Source of the DNA: Lacrimispora xylanisolvens
GTDB lineage: Bacteria; Bacillota; Clostridia; Lachnospirales; Lachnospiraceae
DNA length: 64,000 bases
Assembly: GCA_017084465.1 (NCBI GenBank)
Contig: CP070896.1
Coordinates: 434,001 to 498,000, forward strand
Direction of reading: 5' to 3'
Shown one piece after another: positions 1-9,034 of the stretch (positions are counted from its first letter, which is position 1; each line of letters starts with the position of its first letter). The translations under genes were made by a program, and so were the position numbers. Below the pieces are notes generated by a model. That model was not told where the DNA came from and did not search any database. It saw nothing but the letters and a program-made list of their open reading frames with translations.

Positions 1-196
1 ATCTTCTTATACTTTGATCTGCCTGTCTTTCATTTTTTAAAGATACATCTGCTCCGTTTATGGTCGTAGAAAAAAAGAAATGACTGGTAAAATAAAAAGA
101 GATAAGTAAATACAATAACAACACTGCTGCAACTATGATTCCCAGGAGTTCTATGGCCTCCCGCTTTTCACAAGCGCTCATTTTTTCATAATTCAT
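1..196 (-). CDS. N-terminus of L,D-transpeptidase/VanW-like cell-wall protein (partial)
   Basis: The reading frame is open from the ATG at 196 to the window edge, giving 65 residues. It has a short cytoplasmic start (MNYEKMSACEKREAIELL), one membrane segment (IIVAAVLLLYLLISFYF), then SHFFFSTTINGADVSLKN. That last stretch resembles the start of the PG_binding_4 module (HF-G-TTING-DVS) in clostridial L,D-transpeptidases and VanW/YoaR-like envelope proteins. A GGTGAGG sequence lies about 12 bases upstream of the start. The family call rests on this N-terminal signature only; the catalytic part lies outside the window. Confidence 0.6.
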   Translation of the reverse strand, partial: MNYEKMSACEKREAIELLGIIVAAVLLLYLLISFYFTSHFFFSTTINGADVSLKNERQADQSIRR

Positions 197-421
197 AACA
201 GCTCAGCCTCACCTTTGCAATGTACTGGGATCATATCATTTTATGTTCCGGAAATTGTATTTAATACCAGTCTGTTCTATAAGAAGACTCCATCTTTTTT
301 AAAAACAACTTGCATACTCCTCTTACAATCGTACATACTTCATTTCGAGGTGACAAACTATAAATAGTCAAGAGGTTTTATACAAATTTTTTGATATAAA
401 AAAAGAGTAACTTTAATAAGC

Positions 422-447
422 CATCTGAATACACCGTATTTCAGATG
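422..447. terminator. hairpin downstream of the IS110 remnant
   Basis: CATCTGAA and TTCAGATG form an 8-bp stem just past the transposase remnant. On the minus strand a T-rich run follows at a short distance. It may be a terminator or part of the IS110 end. The rest of 197-474 shows no open frame I can support. Confidence 0.4.
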
Positions 448-474
448 AATACAAAATTTTATTAGAAAGATGTT

Positions 475-1647
475 TTAGCGAAGTTTTTGAATGTTATAGT
501 CTACTTCTTGCCTCTCCAATGCATAGATGACTCTAACAAGCTTCTTCGCCACATGAGTAATAGCTACTCGATGTGGTTTGCCTTCTCCGCGTTTCTTGGC
601 ATAATAAGTTGCAAATGTTATATCGAAACGGATTAATGGAAGGCAACAATTAATAAGAACATATCGCAGCTGAGATGATCCACGCTTCACCATTCTACCA
701 CCGTGTGATTCTGTTCCAGAATCATTTATGCCTGGTTCTATTCCAGCAAAGGCAAGCATCTGACCTGGGTTTGAAAAGTTCGATATATCGCCGTATTCAG
801 AGTAAATAACGGCGGCAGATATTGGACCGATGCCGGAACTGACATGTAATGAGGATGGACCTCTTCAATTAGTTTATTGATTTCATTCTCAAGAGTACCT
901 ATTTCTTTTACAAGAGATTTGTAAAGAGTAAGTAAGCTGTTCAGTTCAACATCAAAGATAGAATTATTTACTCCCACAGTATTTGTGGCAAGTTCCTTCA
1001 ACTCCAGGAACTGCTGAGGAGAAAACTTGCCTCTTGATATAGAACGAAGTTTGTCATAAGATACTGAATTCATTCTTGCCATCTTTTCAGCGGAACCGTA
1101 GTTTTCAAGCAGATACAGAGCGGTCTTAGATAAACGCTCATGAAAGAAAGGCTTGAATTCAGGAAAGGTGTGATCTAGCACATTGGTAATCTTTATAAGA
1201 TAAAAGAACGCTGCCGAACTAACCTATCACGCAAACGAGTTAATGACTTTAAGGAATAAGCGTGGTAAAATCCTTTGAATGGGGTTTGTATTCAACAGTC
1301 ATTAACCACCGGGCTATTGATTCGCAGTCAATAGAGTCGGTCTTGGTTCGCCTTAGAGATGTGGATTTCTTGTATTCCTTGATGAGAACTGGATTAATTT
1401 CCATGAAGCTGTGATTGGCATTTTCAAGGAAGAGTTCGAGATTGAGGGCATAGTGGGCTGTTGATTCGAACCCTATTTTTATATCCTGTGGATTGGAGAG
1501 AGAATTAAAAATAGTGAGTAGCTGCTCAAAACCTGTCTTATCATTTTTAACAGTAAATTTTGAAACAATCTTTTGATCAGCAGCAGATATAATGCAGCAA
1601 TCATGTTTGTACTTGGAAATATCAATTCCAACAAAGTACATGGACAT
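475..1647 (-). pseudogene. IS110-family transposase, frameshifted
   Basis: Pieces in different frames add up to one IS110-type transposase. The DEDD RuvC-like N-terminus (MYFVGIDISKYKHDCC, then FESTAHYALNLE) is at 1249-1647 and starts at the ATG at 1647 behind an AGGAGG site. The helical middle is at about 850-1181. The Transposase_20 end (AFAGIEPGINDSGTESHGG) is at 475-780. At least three frame changes are needed, near 845, 1187 and 1245. The element is different from the intact IS110 copy at 7.2-8.8 kb. It cannot make an active transposase as read. Confidence 0.85.
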
Positions 1648-1860
1648 AGAGTGAAACCTCCTGATATGTATATTGGCACTGTTGTCTTCCACAGAGAATC
1701 CGGCTGTGTAATCACGTAAATAGAAACGTCAGGCGTTAACAAACTGATTAACAGTAATAGACGAAAAGCTGTGGTCTGAGTCACCTCGGAACAGTCAAAG
1801 CTGTAATTATATAGGTACAGATCCACAGTGCCTTTTCAAAATATATCAGAGATGGATTAA
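1648..1860 (-). other. non-coding leader end of the IS110 remnant
   Basis: About 200 bases upstream of the transposase start carry no supportable gene. In IS110-family elements one non-coding end encodes the bridge RNA that guides insertion (established for IS621). The region is a candidate for a decayed version of that end. I could not delimit the element border. Confidence 0.3.
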
Positions 1861-1931
1861 AATGCCCAGAGAATCTGGGAGAAAGGAAAAATCCAATTAC
1901 CATCTAAGATAATTGGATTATACGTGACTAT

Positions 1932-2519
1932 ATGCATATTATAAATTTAATCCAGCTTGTCTTCCGCTGTTTATCAATTGCTTTGGCATTATACTATTTA
2001 ATTAAGAAAAAATACAAAATAATTGGTTCTCTAATATTGGTGTTTGTATTATCTTATCTGCCTGGTATGGCAAATCGGTTTCTGGGGATAGTCATAGATC
2101 CCTATAGTACCATGATCTACCTGATTGTTTTATTTATGGCATTATATCTTGGCAGTAGCCTGGGTTATTACGATCGGTACTGGTGGTGGGACCGAACCAT
2201 TCATTTTCTTTCCGGGGTTGGATTTACAGGATTTGGAATAGCGATAATTAAGATAAATCCCGATTCAAAAAAAATTATATCTCTACTGTTTGGATTTACA
2301 TTTTCCGTTACACTCCATGTAATATGGGAAGTCCTTGAATATGTAAGTGATTGTCTGACACACGGGAACGCCCAGCGTTGGCAGAAAATTCATGCCTCAG
2401 TAAATCATATGCCAGAAAATGCAATTCAACCAGCCGGTCTTGTGGATACTATGAACGACACAATCTGCTGCATGATCGGAGCTGGAATTGCTGCCATTAT
2501 ATGGTGGCTTATCTTATGA
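1932..2519 (+). CDS. multi-pass membrane protein, DUF2238/YjdF-like
   Basis: This 195-residue protein has about five hydrophobic segments. The pattern WWDRTIHFLSGVGFTGFGIA near residue 84, a later W-E-V-L-E-Y, and a C-terminal DTMNDTICCMIGA resemble the DUF2238/YjdF family of inner-membrane proteins of unknown function. No strong ribosome binding site precedes the ATG. It is followed by a small-gene and cold-shock cluster on the same strand and may share its transcript. Confidence 0.65.
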   Translation: MHIINLIQLVFRCLSIALALYYLIKKKYKIIGSLILVFVLSYLPGMANRFLGIVIDPYSTMIYLIVLFMALYLGSSLGYYDRYWWWDRTIHFLSGVGFTGFGIAIIKINPDSKKIISLLFGFTFSVTLHVIWEVLEYVSDCLTHGNAQRWQKIHASVNHMPENAIQPAGLVDTMNDTICCMIGAGIAAIIWWLIL

Positions 2520-2575
2520 TTTTATTGTGGTATCTGTAGCATACTAAAAAAGACATCAAGAAAAGGAGAAAAATT

Positions 2576-2719
2576 ATGAGCAGAGATAATTCTAAGAAAA
2601 GCACAAGTAATCACAAAAAAGAAGATGGCACCTTTCATTCCAAACATATCAATCACAATCCTCAGGCAGAAAGCGCCAGAGCTGTATTTGGTTTAAAAGA
2701 AGATAACTCAAAAAGATAA
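2576..2719 (+). CDS. 47-residue hydrophilic protein, unknown function
   Basis: A short open frame (MSRDNSKKSTSNHKKEDGTF onward) starts 6 bases after AAGGAG and stops 18 bases before the cold-shock gene. It is lysine- and asparagine-rich with no membrane segment or cysteines. Position and ribosome binding site support translation, probably in one operon with the cold-shock gene. I do not recognise a family. Confidence 0.55.
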   Translation: MSRDNSKKSTSNHKKEDGTFHSKHINHNPQAESARAVFGLKEDNSKR

Positions 2720-2737
2720 TAATGGGAGGATTTAACC

Positions 2738-2950
2738 ATGTCTAATTACACCGGAGTTGTTAAATGGTTTGATAACGAAAGAGGCTATGGCTTTATCTCA
2801 ACCAATGATGGTCAGGATGTTTTTGTACATCATTCACAGGTAAAAGAAAAGACTCATAATAAGGACCTTCACGAAGGTGAGTCTGTTAACTTTGACATCA
2901 GACAGGATGAGAAAGGCTTAAGTGCCTTAAATGTCCAGAAAAATGATTAA
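2738..2950 (+). CDS. cspA: cold-shock protein, CspA family
   Basis: This is a 70-residue single-domain OB-fold protein. It shows the RNP1-type motif (GYGFIS) and RNP2-type motif (DVFVHHS) that bind single-stranded nucleic acid, and an N-terminal GVVKWF typical of CspA proteins. A GGGAGG site lies about 7 bases before the ATG. It acts in the cytoplasm as an RNA chaperone. It sits between a small gene and an HMA-like gene, all on the plus strand. Confidence 0.95.
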   Translation: MSNYTGVVKWFDNERGYGFISTNDGQDVFVHHSQVKEKTHNKDLHEGESVNFDIRQDEKGLSALNVQKND

Positions 2951-2968
2951 AATTACAAGGAGTTTTCC

Positions 2969-3190
2969 ATGAATAGAATTCATTATGAAACATCAGGAAT
3001 ACAGAATTCCGAAATCAAAACCCAGCTTAAGAATGCATTAGATAAAATAAACGGAGTATCTATGGTAAATATAGATGTTGCGCGAGGCTCCATTGAGGTT
3101 GGATACAATCAATCAGCAGATGAAAATTTGATAAAGTCCTGCATTGAAACGGTTGGGTGCGAAATAACAGGACAATCTTTGGAACAATAA
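2969..3190 (+). CDS. HMA-like small protein lacking the metal motif
   Basis: This 73-residue protein has the heavy-metal-associated ferredoxin-like layout (ALDKINGVSMVNIDVARGSI, then VGYNQSADENLIKSCIETVG). The CxxC metal-binding pair expected after the first strand is absent (TSGIQNSE there instead). It is probably not a copper chaperone. AAGGAG precedes the start, and an intrinsic terminator follows the stop. Confidence 0.7.
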   Translation: MNRIHYETSGIQNSEIKTQLKNALDKINGVSMVNIDVARGSIEVGYNQSADENLIKSCIETVGCEITGQSLEQ

Positions 3191-3232
3191 TGTAATTAGC
3201 AGTACTATAAATGAATAATGCTTTAGCAAATT

Positions 3233-3266
3233 AAACTACTAACTTTTTTCGTTAGTAGTTTTTTAT
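3233..3266. terminator. bidirectional intrinsic terminator
   Basis: AAACTACTAAC pairs with GTTAGTAGTTT around a T-rich loop and is followed by a T run. It separates the plus-strand cold-shock operon from the minus-strand methyltransferase/SDR operon, serving both. Confidence 0.85.
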
Positions 3267-3297
3267 GAGTATATAGAGAATATCCGCACCAGTTTTA

Positions 3298-3864
3298 CTA
3301 CTGGAAACGCCAAATATATCTGACAAATTCTCTTTTGTTTATTTCATAATTTTTTTTGTTTAAAAGTACGTTCTTATCCAATAATTCAAATTCCTCGTCC
3401 AGCATAATATCACTCTCTTTTACATCAGGGTTATCAAATGGTATTGATCGAAAGCCATTTAACCACAGCAATCCATTTTTATTCTGTATATTTTCAAAAT
3501 CTTTTAACAGCCGGTGGGTTGGTTTATAATGATTGATTATAATCGCATCAAACTTTTCCTCTAATGGATTTAAGCTGTCTTGTGACAGATCTACTATTCT
3601 GGTTCTGATATTAAGATTTTCTTTATTAGCAAAGTATGTCAATCTGTTTATCGCCTCTTCACAGAAATCAACGGCAAGTACCTCATAACCCAAACGAGCC
3701 AGATATATGGAATTTCTTCCATCTCCACAGGCAATATCAAGGATTTTCCCTTTTAAAGGAAAATAAGACATATCCTCTTCCAGGCATTCTTCATGACCCA
3801 TAATTTCCAGCTTTCTGCTTTTAAACCGGTTTCTCCACCAGGCGGAATCTCCCATATAATTCAT
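3298..3864 (-). CDS. class I SAM-dependent methyltransferase
   Basis: This 188-residue protein carries motif I of the Rossmann-fold methyltransferases (GKILDIACGDGRNSIYLA) and the acidic residue ending strand 2 (VLAVDFCEEA). It resembles TehB/UbiE-like small-molecule methyltransferases; the substrate cannot be told. The start is set by AAAGGAG 8 bases upstream. It lies 26 bases downstream of the SDR gene and is probably co-transcribed with it. Confidence 0.85.
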   Translation of the reverse strand: MNYMGDSAWWRNRFKSRKLEIMGHEECLEEDMSYFPLKGKILDIACGDGRNSIYLARLGYEVLAVDFCEEAINRLTYFANKENLNIRTRIVDLSQDSLNPLEEKFDAIIINHYKPTHRLLKDFENIQNKNGLLWLNGFRSIPFDNPDVKESDIMLDEEFELLDKNVLLNKKNYEINKREFVRYIWRFQ

Positions 3865-3890
3865 AAAACGCTCCTTTCTGCTTTTTCAAT

Positions 3891-4601
3891 TTATTTTGAA
3901 TACATGCTGGTAGAGGATACTCCCCCATCAACCGGGAAAGCCCCTCCAGTTATATAACCCGCCTCATCGCTTACAAGAAAAGCCACCATATTTGCTACAT
4001 CTTCCGGCTCTCCAATTCGTTTTAACGGAATGCGGTTAGAACAGCGGTCGGCTGCTTCCTGATCAGGAAAACTATTCTGTAAAAGAGGGGTGTTAATCGG
4101 TCCTGGCAAGACGCAATTAACCCGGATTCCAAGCTCGGCATATTGCTGTGCAAGGCATTTTGTCAGCATAATAAGTCCTGCTTTTGTTGTACAATAGAGT
4201 GGCGAGGATAATTCCGGCACAAGTCCCAGGCAGGAGGCAATAATCACAATGGTACCTTTTGAAGCCTTGATTTTTTCTATTGCATTACGCGTCATTAAAT
4301 AAGTACCTTTAATGTTAATATCCACCATTGTATCTATCTCTTCATTTGTAGTGTCTTCCAGATACTTTTCAAAGTAGATACCTGCATTATTTACAACAAT
4401 ATCTAAATGTGGGATGTGGGACAGCGCTGCTTTGATTTCCTCATCATTACTTATATCAACATGATAAAATTCAAAGTCCTCTGGCGGGATCTGTTTGTCA
4501 AAAACTATAACATGCATCCCCATATTTTGAAGTTTTTTTGAAATAGCCAGTCCCATCCCCGAGCTTCCGCCTGTAACAACCGCGACTTTCTTATTTTTCA
4601 T
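3891..4601 (-). CDS. SDR-family NAD(P)-dependent oxidoreductase
   Basis: This 236-residue classical short-chain dehydrogenase shows the cofactor motif TGGSSGMG at the N-terminus, NNAG near residue 91, and the catalytic YxxxK (YCTTK), preceded by a Ser-containing strand (IASCLGL). The aspartate in VFDKQ after strand 2 favours NAD. It is the first gene of a two-gene operon. It is divergent from the small membrane gene at 4791. Substrate unknown. Confidence 0.9.
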   Translation of the reverse strand: MKNKKVAVVTGGSSGMGLAISKKLQNMGMHVIVFDKQIPPEDFEFYHVDISNDEEIKAALSHIPHLDIVVNNAGIYFEKYLEDTTNEEIDTMVDINIKGTYLMTRNAIEKIKASKGTIVIIASCLGLVPELSSPLYCTTKAGLIMLTKCLAQQYAELGIRVNCVLPGPINTPLLQNSFPDQEAADRCSNRIPLKRIGEPEDVANMVAFLVSDEAGYITGGAFPVDGGVSSTSMYSK

Positions 4602-4790
4602 AATTACCTCCCTTTTTACCTGATTATTTTCGTTATTTTAGATTACAGAATGAAATAATAAAACAGTAACTCATATACTCAATACATTGGATTATACAAA
4701 CTAATAATATTTAATACAATAGAAAAACCACTTATTAATTTAAAAGTTTTATGATATAATAAGTTATTAATGAATAGAAAGGAGCTTGCT

Positions 4791-4958
4791 ATGAAAGATT
4801 TTTTTAATAAGGAATGGAATATTCTTGACAAAAAGCTCGTCGTATCAACAGCATTATTATTAGGTATCATTATTGGTTTTATATTTGCTCCAATAAAAAA
4901 AGGAGTTTATTGCGGAAACCATAACGGAAATACTCAGCTTACTAAAACACAAGATTAA
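4791..4958 (+). CDS. 55-residue single-pass membrane protein
   Basis: The ATG at 4791 is favoured over one 21 bases upstream because AAAGGAG lies 6 bases before it. One membrane helix (VVSTALLLGIIIGFIFAPI) is followed by a short hydrophilic tail. A TATAAT box at 4755-4760 may be the promoter -10 element. Unknown function. Confidence 0.6.
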   Translation: MKDFFNKEWNILDKKLVVSTALLLGIIIGFIFAPIKKGVYCGNHNGNTQLTKTQD

Positions 4959-4973
4959 ATATAATAAAGTACT

Positions 4974-5007
4974 AACCGCTTCTTACATAAGGAAGCGGTT
5001 GTTTTTT
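4974..5007 (+). terminator. intrinsic terminator
   Basis: AACCGCTTC pairs with GAAGCGGTT over a 9-base loop, followed by GTTTTTTATTT. It ends the small membrane gene. Confidence 0.9.
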
Positions 5008-5143
5008 ATTTACTGATATTATCTGATATATTCTGAATTAAATTATTTAAATTCCGTTTTATTGTTGTAAATATCTCATGATTATTTTATAATTTTTAAT
5101 GTAGCCACACAATACAATGATTGTACCAGGAGGGTATCTGTTT

Positions 5144-5848
5144 ATGAAAAAGCGTATTCTAATTTCTACCGTTTTAATGACTGTAACTTTATTAACCGCC
5201 TGTTCAGCCGGAGTTTCAAAGGAAGCTTATCAAAGTCTTGAAGCGCAGGCAAGTCAGGCCGAGTCGCAGGTAAATGAAATTAATAGTAAGAATAAAGAAT
5301 TAAATGCATCTTATGAATCCATGAGTTCCGAGTATGTATCATATAAGGAATCCATGAAAGAATATGAGGATCTGGCTGAGGCAGAGGCATCTGCACGTAA
5401 AGCTTCTGCAGCTGCTGAAGCGGAATCCATTAATGCTTCAAAAGCCGCTGAGAAAGAGTCCATTGCCGCTTCAAAGGCTGCTGAGGAAGAAGCTATCGCC
5501 GCGTCAAAAGCTGCAGAAGAAGCAAAAGGATATGAGACGGGTATCACATATGATCAGCTTGCCAGAACCCCAGATGAATTTAAGAGCAAAAAAGTAAAAT
5601 TTACCGGTAAGGTTCTTCAGGTCATGGAAGGATCTATAGCAAGTGATCCAGCTATTCGTCTGGCTGTAAATAAAGATTATGATACTGTAATATATGGGAA
5701 ATATCCCAGCCAAATCATTTCATCACGAATATTGGAAGATGATGTCATAACTATTTATGGAACCTCCTACGGCCTTCAATCTTATCAGTCAACTTTAGGC
5801 GGAACGATTACTATTCCTTATGTATATATAGATAAAATTGAATATTAA
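5144..5848 (+). CDS. lipoprotein with coiled coil and OB-fold-like C-terminus
   Basis: The ATG at 5144 follows GGAGGG at 9 bases. The product has a lipoprotein signal peptide with a lipobox ending LLTAC, so it is predicted to be anchored outside the membrane by Cys 21. Residues 25-125 form a heptad-rich coiled coil with repeated (A/E)SKAAE(K/E) units. The last 90 residues (TYDQLARTPDEFKSKKVKFTGKVLQV onward, in pieces) resemble OB-like modules in Firmicute lipoproteins loosely annotated as toxin regulators. Function unproven. Confidence 0.8.
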   Translation: MKKRILISTVLMTVTLLTACSAGVSKEAYQSLEAQASQAESQVNEINSKNKELNASYESMSSEYVSYKESMKEYEDLAEAEASARKASAAAEAESINASKAAEKESIAASKAAEEEAIAASKAAEEAKGYETGITYDQLARTPDEFKSKKVKFTGKVLQVMEGSIASDPAIRLAVNKDYDTVIYGKYPSQIISSRILEDDVITIYGTSYGLQSYQSTLGGTITIPYVYIDKIEY

Positions 5849-5883
5849 AACAATGCTATAATTAATATATTTTAGCCGTCAAT

Positions 5884-5909
5884 GGGCAAGAGCCTTAAAG
5901 CCTTGCCCA
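5884..5909 (+). terminator. hairpin after the lipoprotein gene
   Basis: GGGCAAG pairs with CTTGCCC, with a loop of about 10 bases, 35 bases after the stop. The T run after it is poor, so termination is likely but weak. Confidence 0.45.
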
Positions 5910-5944
5910 AACTATAGAGTTTTTAAGAAATGGAAGGTATAATA

Positions 5945-6103
5945 ATGCATTATGTAATTATTTTTTTAGTTACTGGTGGTATTGTTTACATTAATGGTGT
6001 ATTTAAGTGTTCTGTAAAACTTGCAAAGCGATTTAATAAATTTACATACTACTTTTTTTTATTATTAACCGTTTTTTTTTTGTTGCCTGTATGTTTTATA
6101 TAA
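5945..6103 (+). CDS. 52-residue membrane peptide
   Basis: A short frame with GGAAGG upstream encodes two hydrophobic stretches (YVIIFLVTGGIVYI and YYFFLLLTVFFLLPVCFI) joined by a basic loop (KLAKRFNKF). It is consistent with a small hairpin membrane protein. No family recognised. Confidence 0.4.
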   Translation: MHYVIIFLVTGGIVYINGVFKCSVKLAKRFNKFTYYFFLLLTVFFLLPVCFI

Positions 6104-6298
6104 ATCATTGAAATCAATTAACCAGCCTGAATTTATAACAAGTACTATTTATGCAATTGGTATAGGAATGTTAGCTTCTATGTTTCGATATAAATAAGTT
6201 CTCTAAAATAAGGTTATACCATAGAAATTGTAAATTTACCAAAGTCTACATATCATTAAATATTAGTATTTTAATTTAAAACAGTTAATTCGATTACT

Positions 6299-6760
6299 CT
6301 ACAATCTACGAATAGGAAAATACATATAATTTCTACCTGTATCGGGACAACTAAAATCATTCACCGCACCTGCAAGAGAAATATTGTTTTCCTTCAGATA
6401 CGCTATGACCTCTTGGAAAGTACCGTCTTTTTTATTCTCGATATAAATATATTCGTATCCTGGTATCACCCATTTGGTCCAGCCGTTGGGCGCTTCAGAA
6501 TCATCTGAGCACTCGACTCCAGCAAGATATAGTCCTTGTGAGAAGTTTTCCCAGGGTTTGTATGCGTGCGAAAAATCAGACATCGCGCCCCAAATTCCTA
6601 ACAATTTTCCTTTGTCATCTTTTTTTGCCAGATGTTCTACTTCATCAAAATGTGAATTAGCGGAATCCCAAAGTCTTTGTATAAATCCACTTCCATCATT
6701 TGTAGTGCCTTCTTTCCCAATAATAACAAATGAATCTTTTATGCATTTACTAAACTCCAT
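6299..6760 (-). CDS. GyrI-like effector-binding domain protein
   Basis: The ATG at 6760 follows a GGGGGAAG site. The 153-residue product ends in a stretch (WVIPGYEYIYIENKK through YMYFPIRRL) matching the GyrI/AraC effector-binding (SRPBCC-like) fold as a stand-alone domain. Such proteins bind small hydrophobic molecules or gyrase. No DNA-binding domain is present. Confidence 0.75.
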   Translation of the reverse strand: MEFSKCIKDSFVIIGKEGTTNDGSGFIQRLWDSANSHFDEVEHLAKKDDKGKLLGIWGAMSDFSHAYKPWENFSQGLYLAGVECSDDSEAPNGWTKWVIPGYEYIYIENKKDGTFQEVIAYLKENNISLAGAVNDFSCPDTGRNYMYFPIRRL

Positions 6761-6810
6761 TGAATCTTCCCCCTTATGCATAGCCAGATGAAGTTGGCTA
6801 TATAAATAAT

Positions 6811-7185
6811 TTAATTACTGCACTTTTTATATGCAATCCCATCCATCTGGCACAAGCAAGTCTTACCAACAAATTCTGTTGTTGTTGTCATTCTTGCGGG
6901 CGCCCCATTCTTAAAATATTCTAGAAAAACATCCGCTGCTACCCTAAAATCAGAAATATCTCTGAGGTATAGATTTATCTAAACCATATCATCAAGAGTT
7001 GCATTAACAGAAGCAAGCGTTTTTTTCATACCTTCGAACGTGTGTCTCATCTGGTAAATAATATCCTCTTTGTCTTGTCCTCCTCCATGGTGAGCCAGGA
7101 AAATGTAATCTCCAGCAACGACACATGACGAACAAGTTTCATCCCCACAATGGGTTGGCATTCTACTAATCATTTTAATCTCCAT
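6811..7185 (-). pseudogene. RidA-family gene with an in-frame TAG
   Basis: One frame runs 125 codons from the ATG at 7185 and is full length for a RidA/YjgF enamine deaminase (RMPTHCGDETCSSCVVAGD, TLDDMV, NLYLRDISDF, GAPARMTTTT). It is interrupted by TAG at 6979-6981, where relatives usually have glutamine (DDMVQINLYL); a CAG to TAG change would explain it. The intact IS110 element lies just upstream and may have removed the original promoter. Confidence 0.85.
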
Positions 7186-7189
7186 TCCG

Positions 7190-8800
7190 CGCGCCTTCGG
7201 GCGCGGCACAAATAGTAATGAAAGATTTTCAAAACCTCTACTCCATGAGATAATAGCTTTAAGAAGCTACACTACAAAGCACGGAAGGAGGAGTTGTAAA
7301 TTCTTTCTCGTTTTAGACAGCATTTTAATCAGTGTAAGTCCTGCCTTTTCAAGCACAAATAAGTGGTACTACCAGTCCGTACACTAAGAATTGTTTTAAC
7401 GCCTTGGTTAAATTGTGTGGCAGTTCAGTCAATGGCTTCTTAATCTTACTCAAGAAAGGAGTTCGACCATGAAAGTTACTTATCAAAACTGTTGTGGTGT
7501 CGATGTTCACAAATCGTTTCTCGTTGCCACAATTATTAAAACTTCTGGTGGAGTAGAACCTGACTACCAAAAGAAACGCTTTTCCACCTTTAATAACTCT
7601 ATACTTGAATTCAAGCAGTGGCTTCTTGACAATGAATGCCGCTATGTCTGCATGGAATCCACTGGTAAATACTGGGTTCCTGTCTTTAACCTTCTTGAAG
7701 ATGAAATCAATGTTACAATAGCCAACCCAAAGTGGGTAAAAGCTGTAAAAGGTAACAAGGATGACACCAAGGACTCTAAGTGGATTGGAGATTTGTTCCG
7801 TCTGGGACTAGTAAAAGGCAGTTATATTCCCTGTAAGAAAATCCGTATTTTACGAGAGTTTACAAGGTATCGCTATAAGCTTGTTTCCTGCCGTTCCAGT
7901 GAAAAGAATAGATATCAGAATGCTCTTACTGTGTGTAATGTTGCATTAGATTCAGTTGTTTCCGATATCTTTGGGAAGTCATCTACATCCATCATTGACT
8001 ACCTGCTTGAACAGTCAGACAATTCTATCAATCATGAAGTAATCGCTTCTAAACTTCTTAGGTCTCTCAAATCTAAAGAAGATGCTGTAATTGAATCCAT
8101 TGAAGGATATCAGATGACTGATTCCCAAAAATATCGCATGCACCTCGTCCGCGCACACATGGATTATATCACAGCTGAAATAAATGATATAGACCGAGAG
8201 TTAGAATCTTTACTTTCTTCTGATACTGATTTTGAAAATGCTATCCAGTTTCTAATGACTATTCCGGGTGTTAAACGTGATAGTGCAATCACTATCATTT
8301 CCGAAATAGGTATTGATATGTCTCAATTCTCTACCTCAAAACGTTTGTGCTGCTGGGCTGGTTTAGTCCCCGGCAGTAACGAATCTGGCGGTAAGAAGAA
8401 ATCTGTTCGAATTACACGTGCTGGAGTTTATCTCAAACCTGCATTAGTACAGTGTGCTCATGCAGCCGTTAAATCCGAAAAGTCTCCTTACTACAAAAAG
8501 AAATATGAATCTCTTACAAAACGCCGTGGCAAAAAAAGAGCCATTGTTGCTATCGCTCGAATGATTCTTACTGCAATCCACCAAATGTTGTCTACAGGCG
8601 AAGAGTGGAATCCCAGCGATTTATACAAAGTCGATATGCCTGAAGCTTTAATTGAAAAACAAAAAGCAAAGGCCATCAAACAAGCACTGAAGTTATTAGA
8701 ACGAGAAGGATTATATCCTCCACCAAAAGAACCACAGGCTTCCTAAGCATCATTAATTATCCACTTTTAAAAGTTGCCATTTTTGACAGCTTGTTTAAGT
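7190..8800 (+). mobile_element. IS110-family insertion sequence (approximate limits)
   Basis: The element comprises about 260 non-coding bases before the transposase, an intact transposase, and a short right end. A GC-rich hairpin (CGCGCC/GGCGCG, 7188-7208) sits at the left border. IS110 elements lack inverted repeats, so the borders are estimates. The long left non-coding end is where IS110-group bridge RNAs are encoded. Confidence 0.75.
7469..8746 (+). CDS. IS110-family transposase, intact
   Basis: The 425-residue protein starts at the ATG at 7469 behind AAAGGAG. The RuvC-like DEDD domain begins CCGVDVHKSFLVATI and continues MESTGKYWVPVFNLLED. The C-terminal Transposase_20 domain has FLMTIPGVKRDSAITIISEI and the serine-containing SNESGGKKKS. 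No frameshift is seen, so this copy may be active, unlike the remnant at 475-1647. It acts by RNA-guided recombination in the studied members of the family. Confidence 0.93.
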   Translation: MKVTYQNCCGVDVHKSFLVATIIKTSGGVEPDYQKKRFSTFNNSILEFKQWLLDNECRYVCMESTGKYWVPVFNLLEDEINVTIANPKWVKAVKGNKDDTKDSKWIGDLFRLGLVKGSYIPCKKIRILREFTRYRYKLVSCRSSEKNRYQNALTVCNVALDSVVSDIFGKSSTSIIDYLLEQSDNSINHEVIASKLLRSLKSKEDAVIESIEGYQMTDSQKYRMHLVRAHMDYITAEINDIDRELESLLSSDTDFENAIQFLMTIPGVKRDSAITIISEIGIDMSQFSTSKRLCCWAGLVPGSNESGGKKKSVRITRAGVYLKPALVQCAHAAVKSEKSPYYKKKYESLTKRRGKKRAIVAIARMILTAIHQMLSTGEEWNPSDLYKVDMPEALIEKQKAKAIKQALKLLEREGLYPPPKEPQAS

Positions 8801-9034
8801 GCGCCACTTTTCGGCTGACCTCTACTTTCTTTCACACTATAATCTCCTTCTCCAATACAGAACTGGTGTTCTTTTCATTATATCATGCTTACAATCAATA
8901 TTCAATCACCAAAGAACTATATTACGTCAGATCTCAGTTTATCTGTTCTAATAGAGTAGGGAAATAATTGCTAGGTCATAAAAAGAGATTAGGACAGCAT
9001 ATAATTACATTAATTGTATCATTTGAGGAGAACC
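8747..9034. other. intergenic region between IS110 and sleL
   Basis: No gene seen. On the minus strand near 8830-8870 there is GGAGAAGGAGATTATAGTGTG followed by a few codons, which may be the original 5' end of the RidA gene cut off by the IS110 insertion. The last 30 bases before 9035 match the leader of the second sleL copy (ATCATTTGAGG). Confidence 0.4.

Noticed and set aside
5311..5597. Low-complexity frames opposite or within the lipoprotein coiled coil
   Set aside because: They are shadows of the repeated Ala/Lys/Glu codons of the real gene.
6979..6981. Amber-codon reassignment (TAG read as an amino acid)
   Set aside because: In-frame TAGs occur in the RidA gene and in cassette I, but many genes here end in TAG normally (for example 25948, 26264), so reassignment is unlikely.
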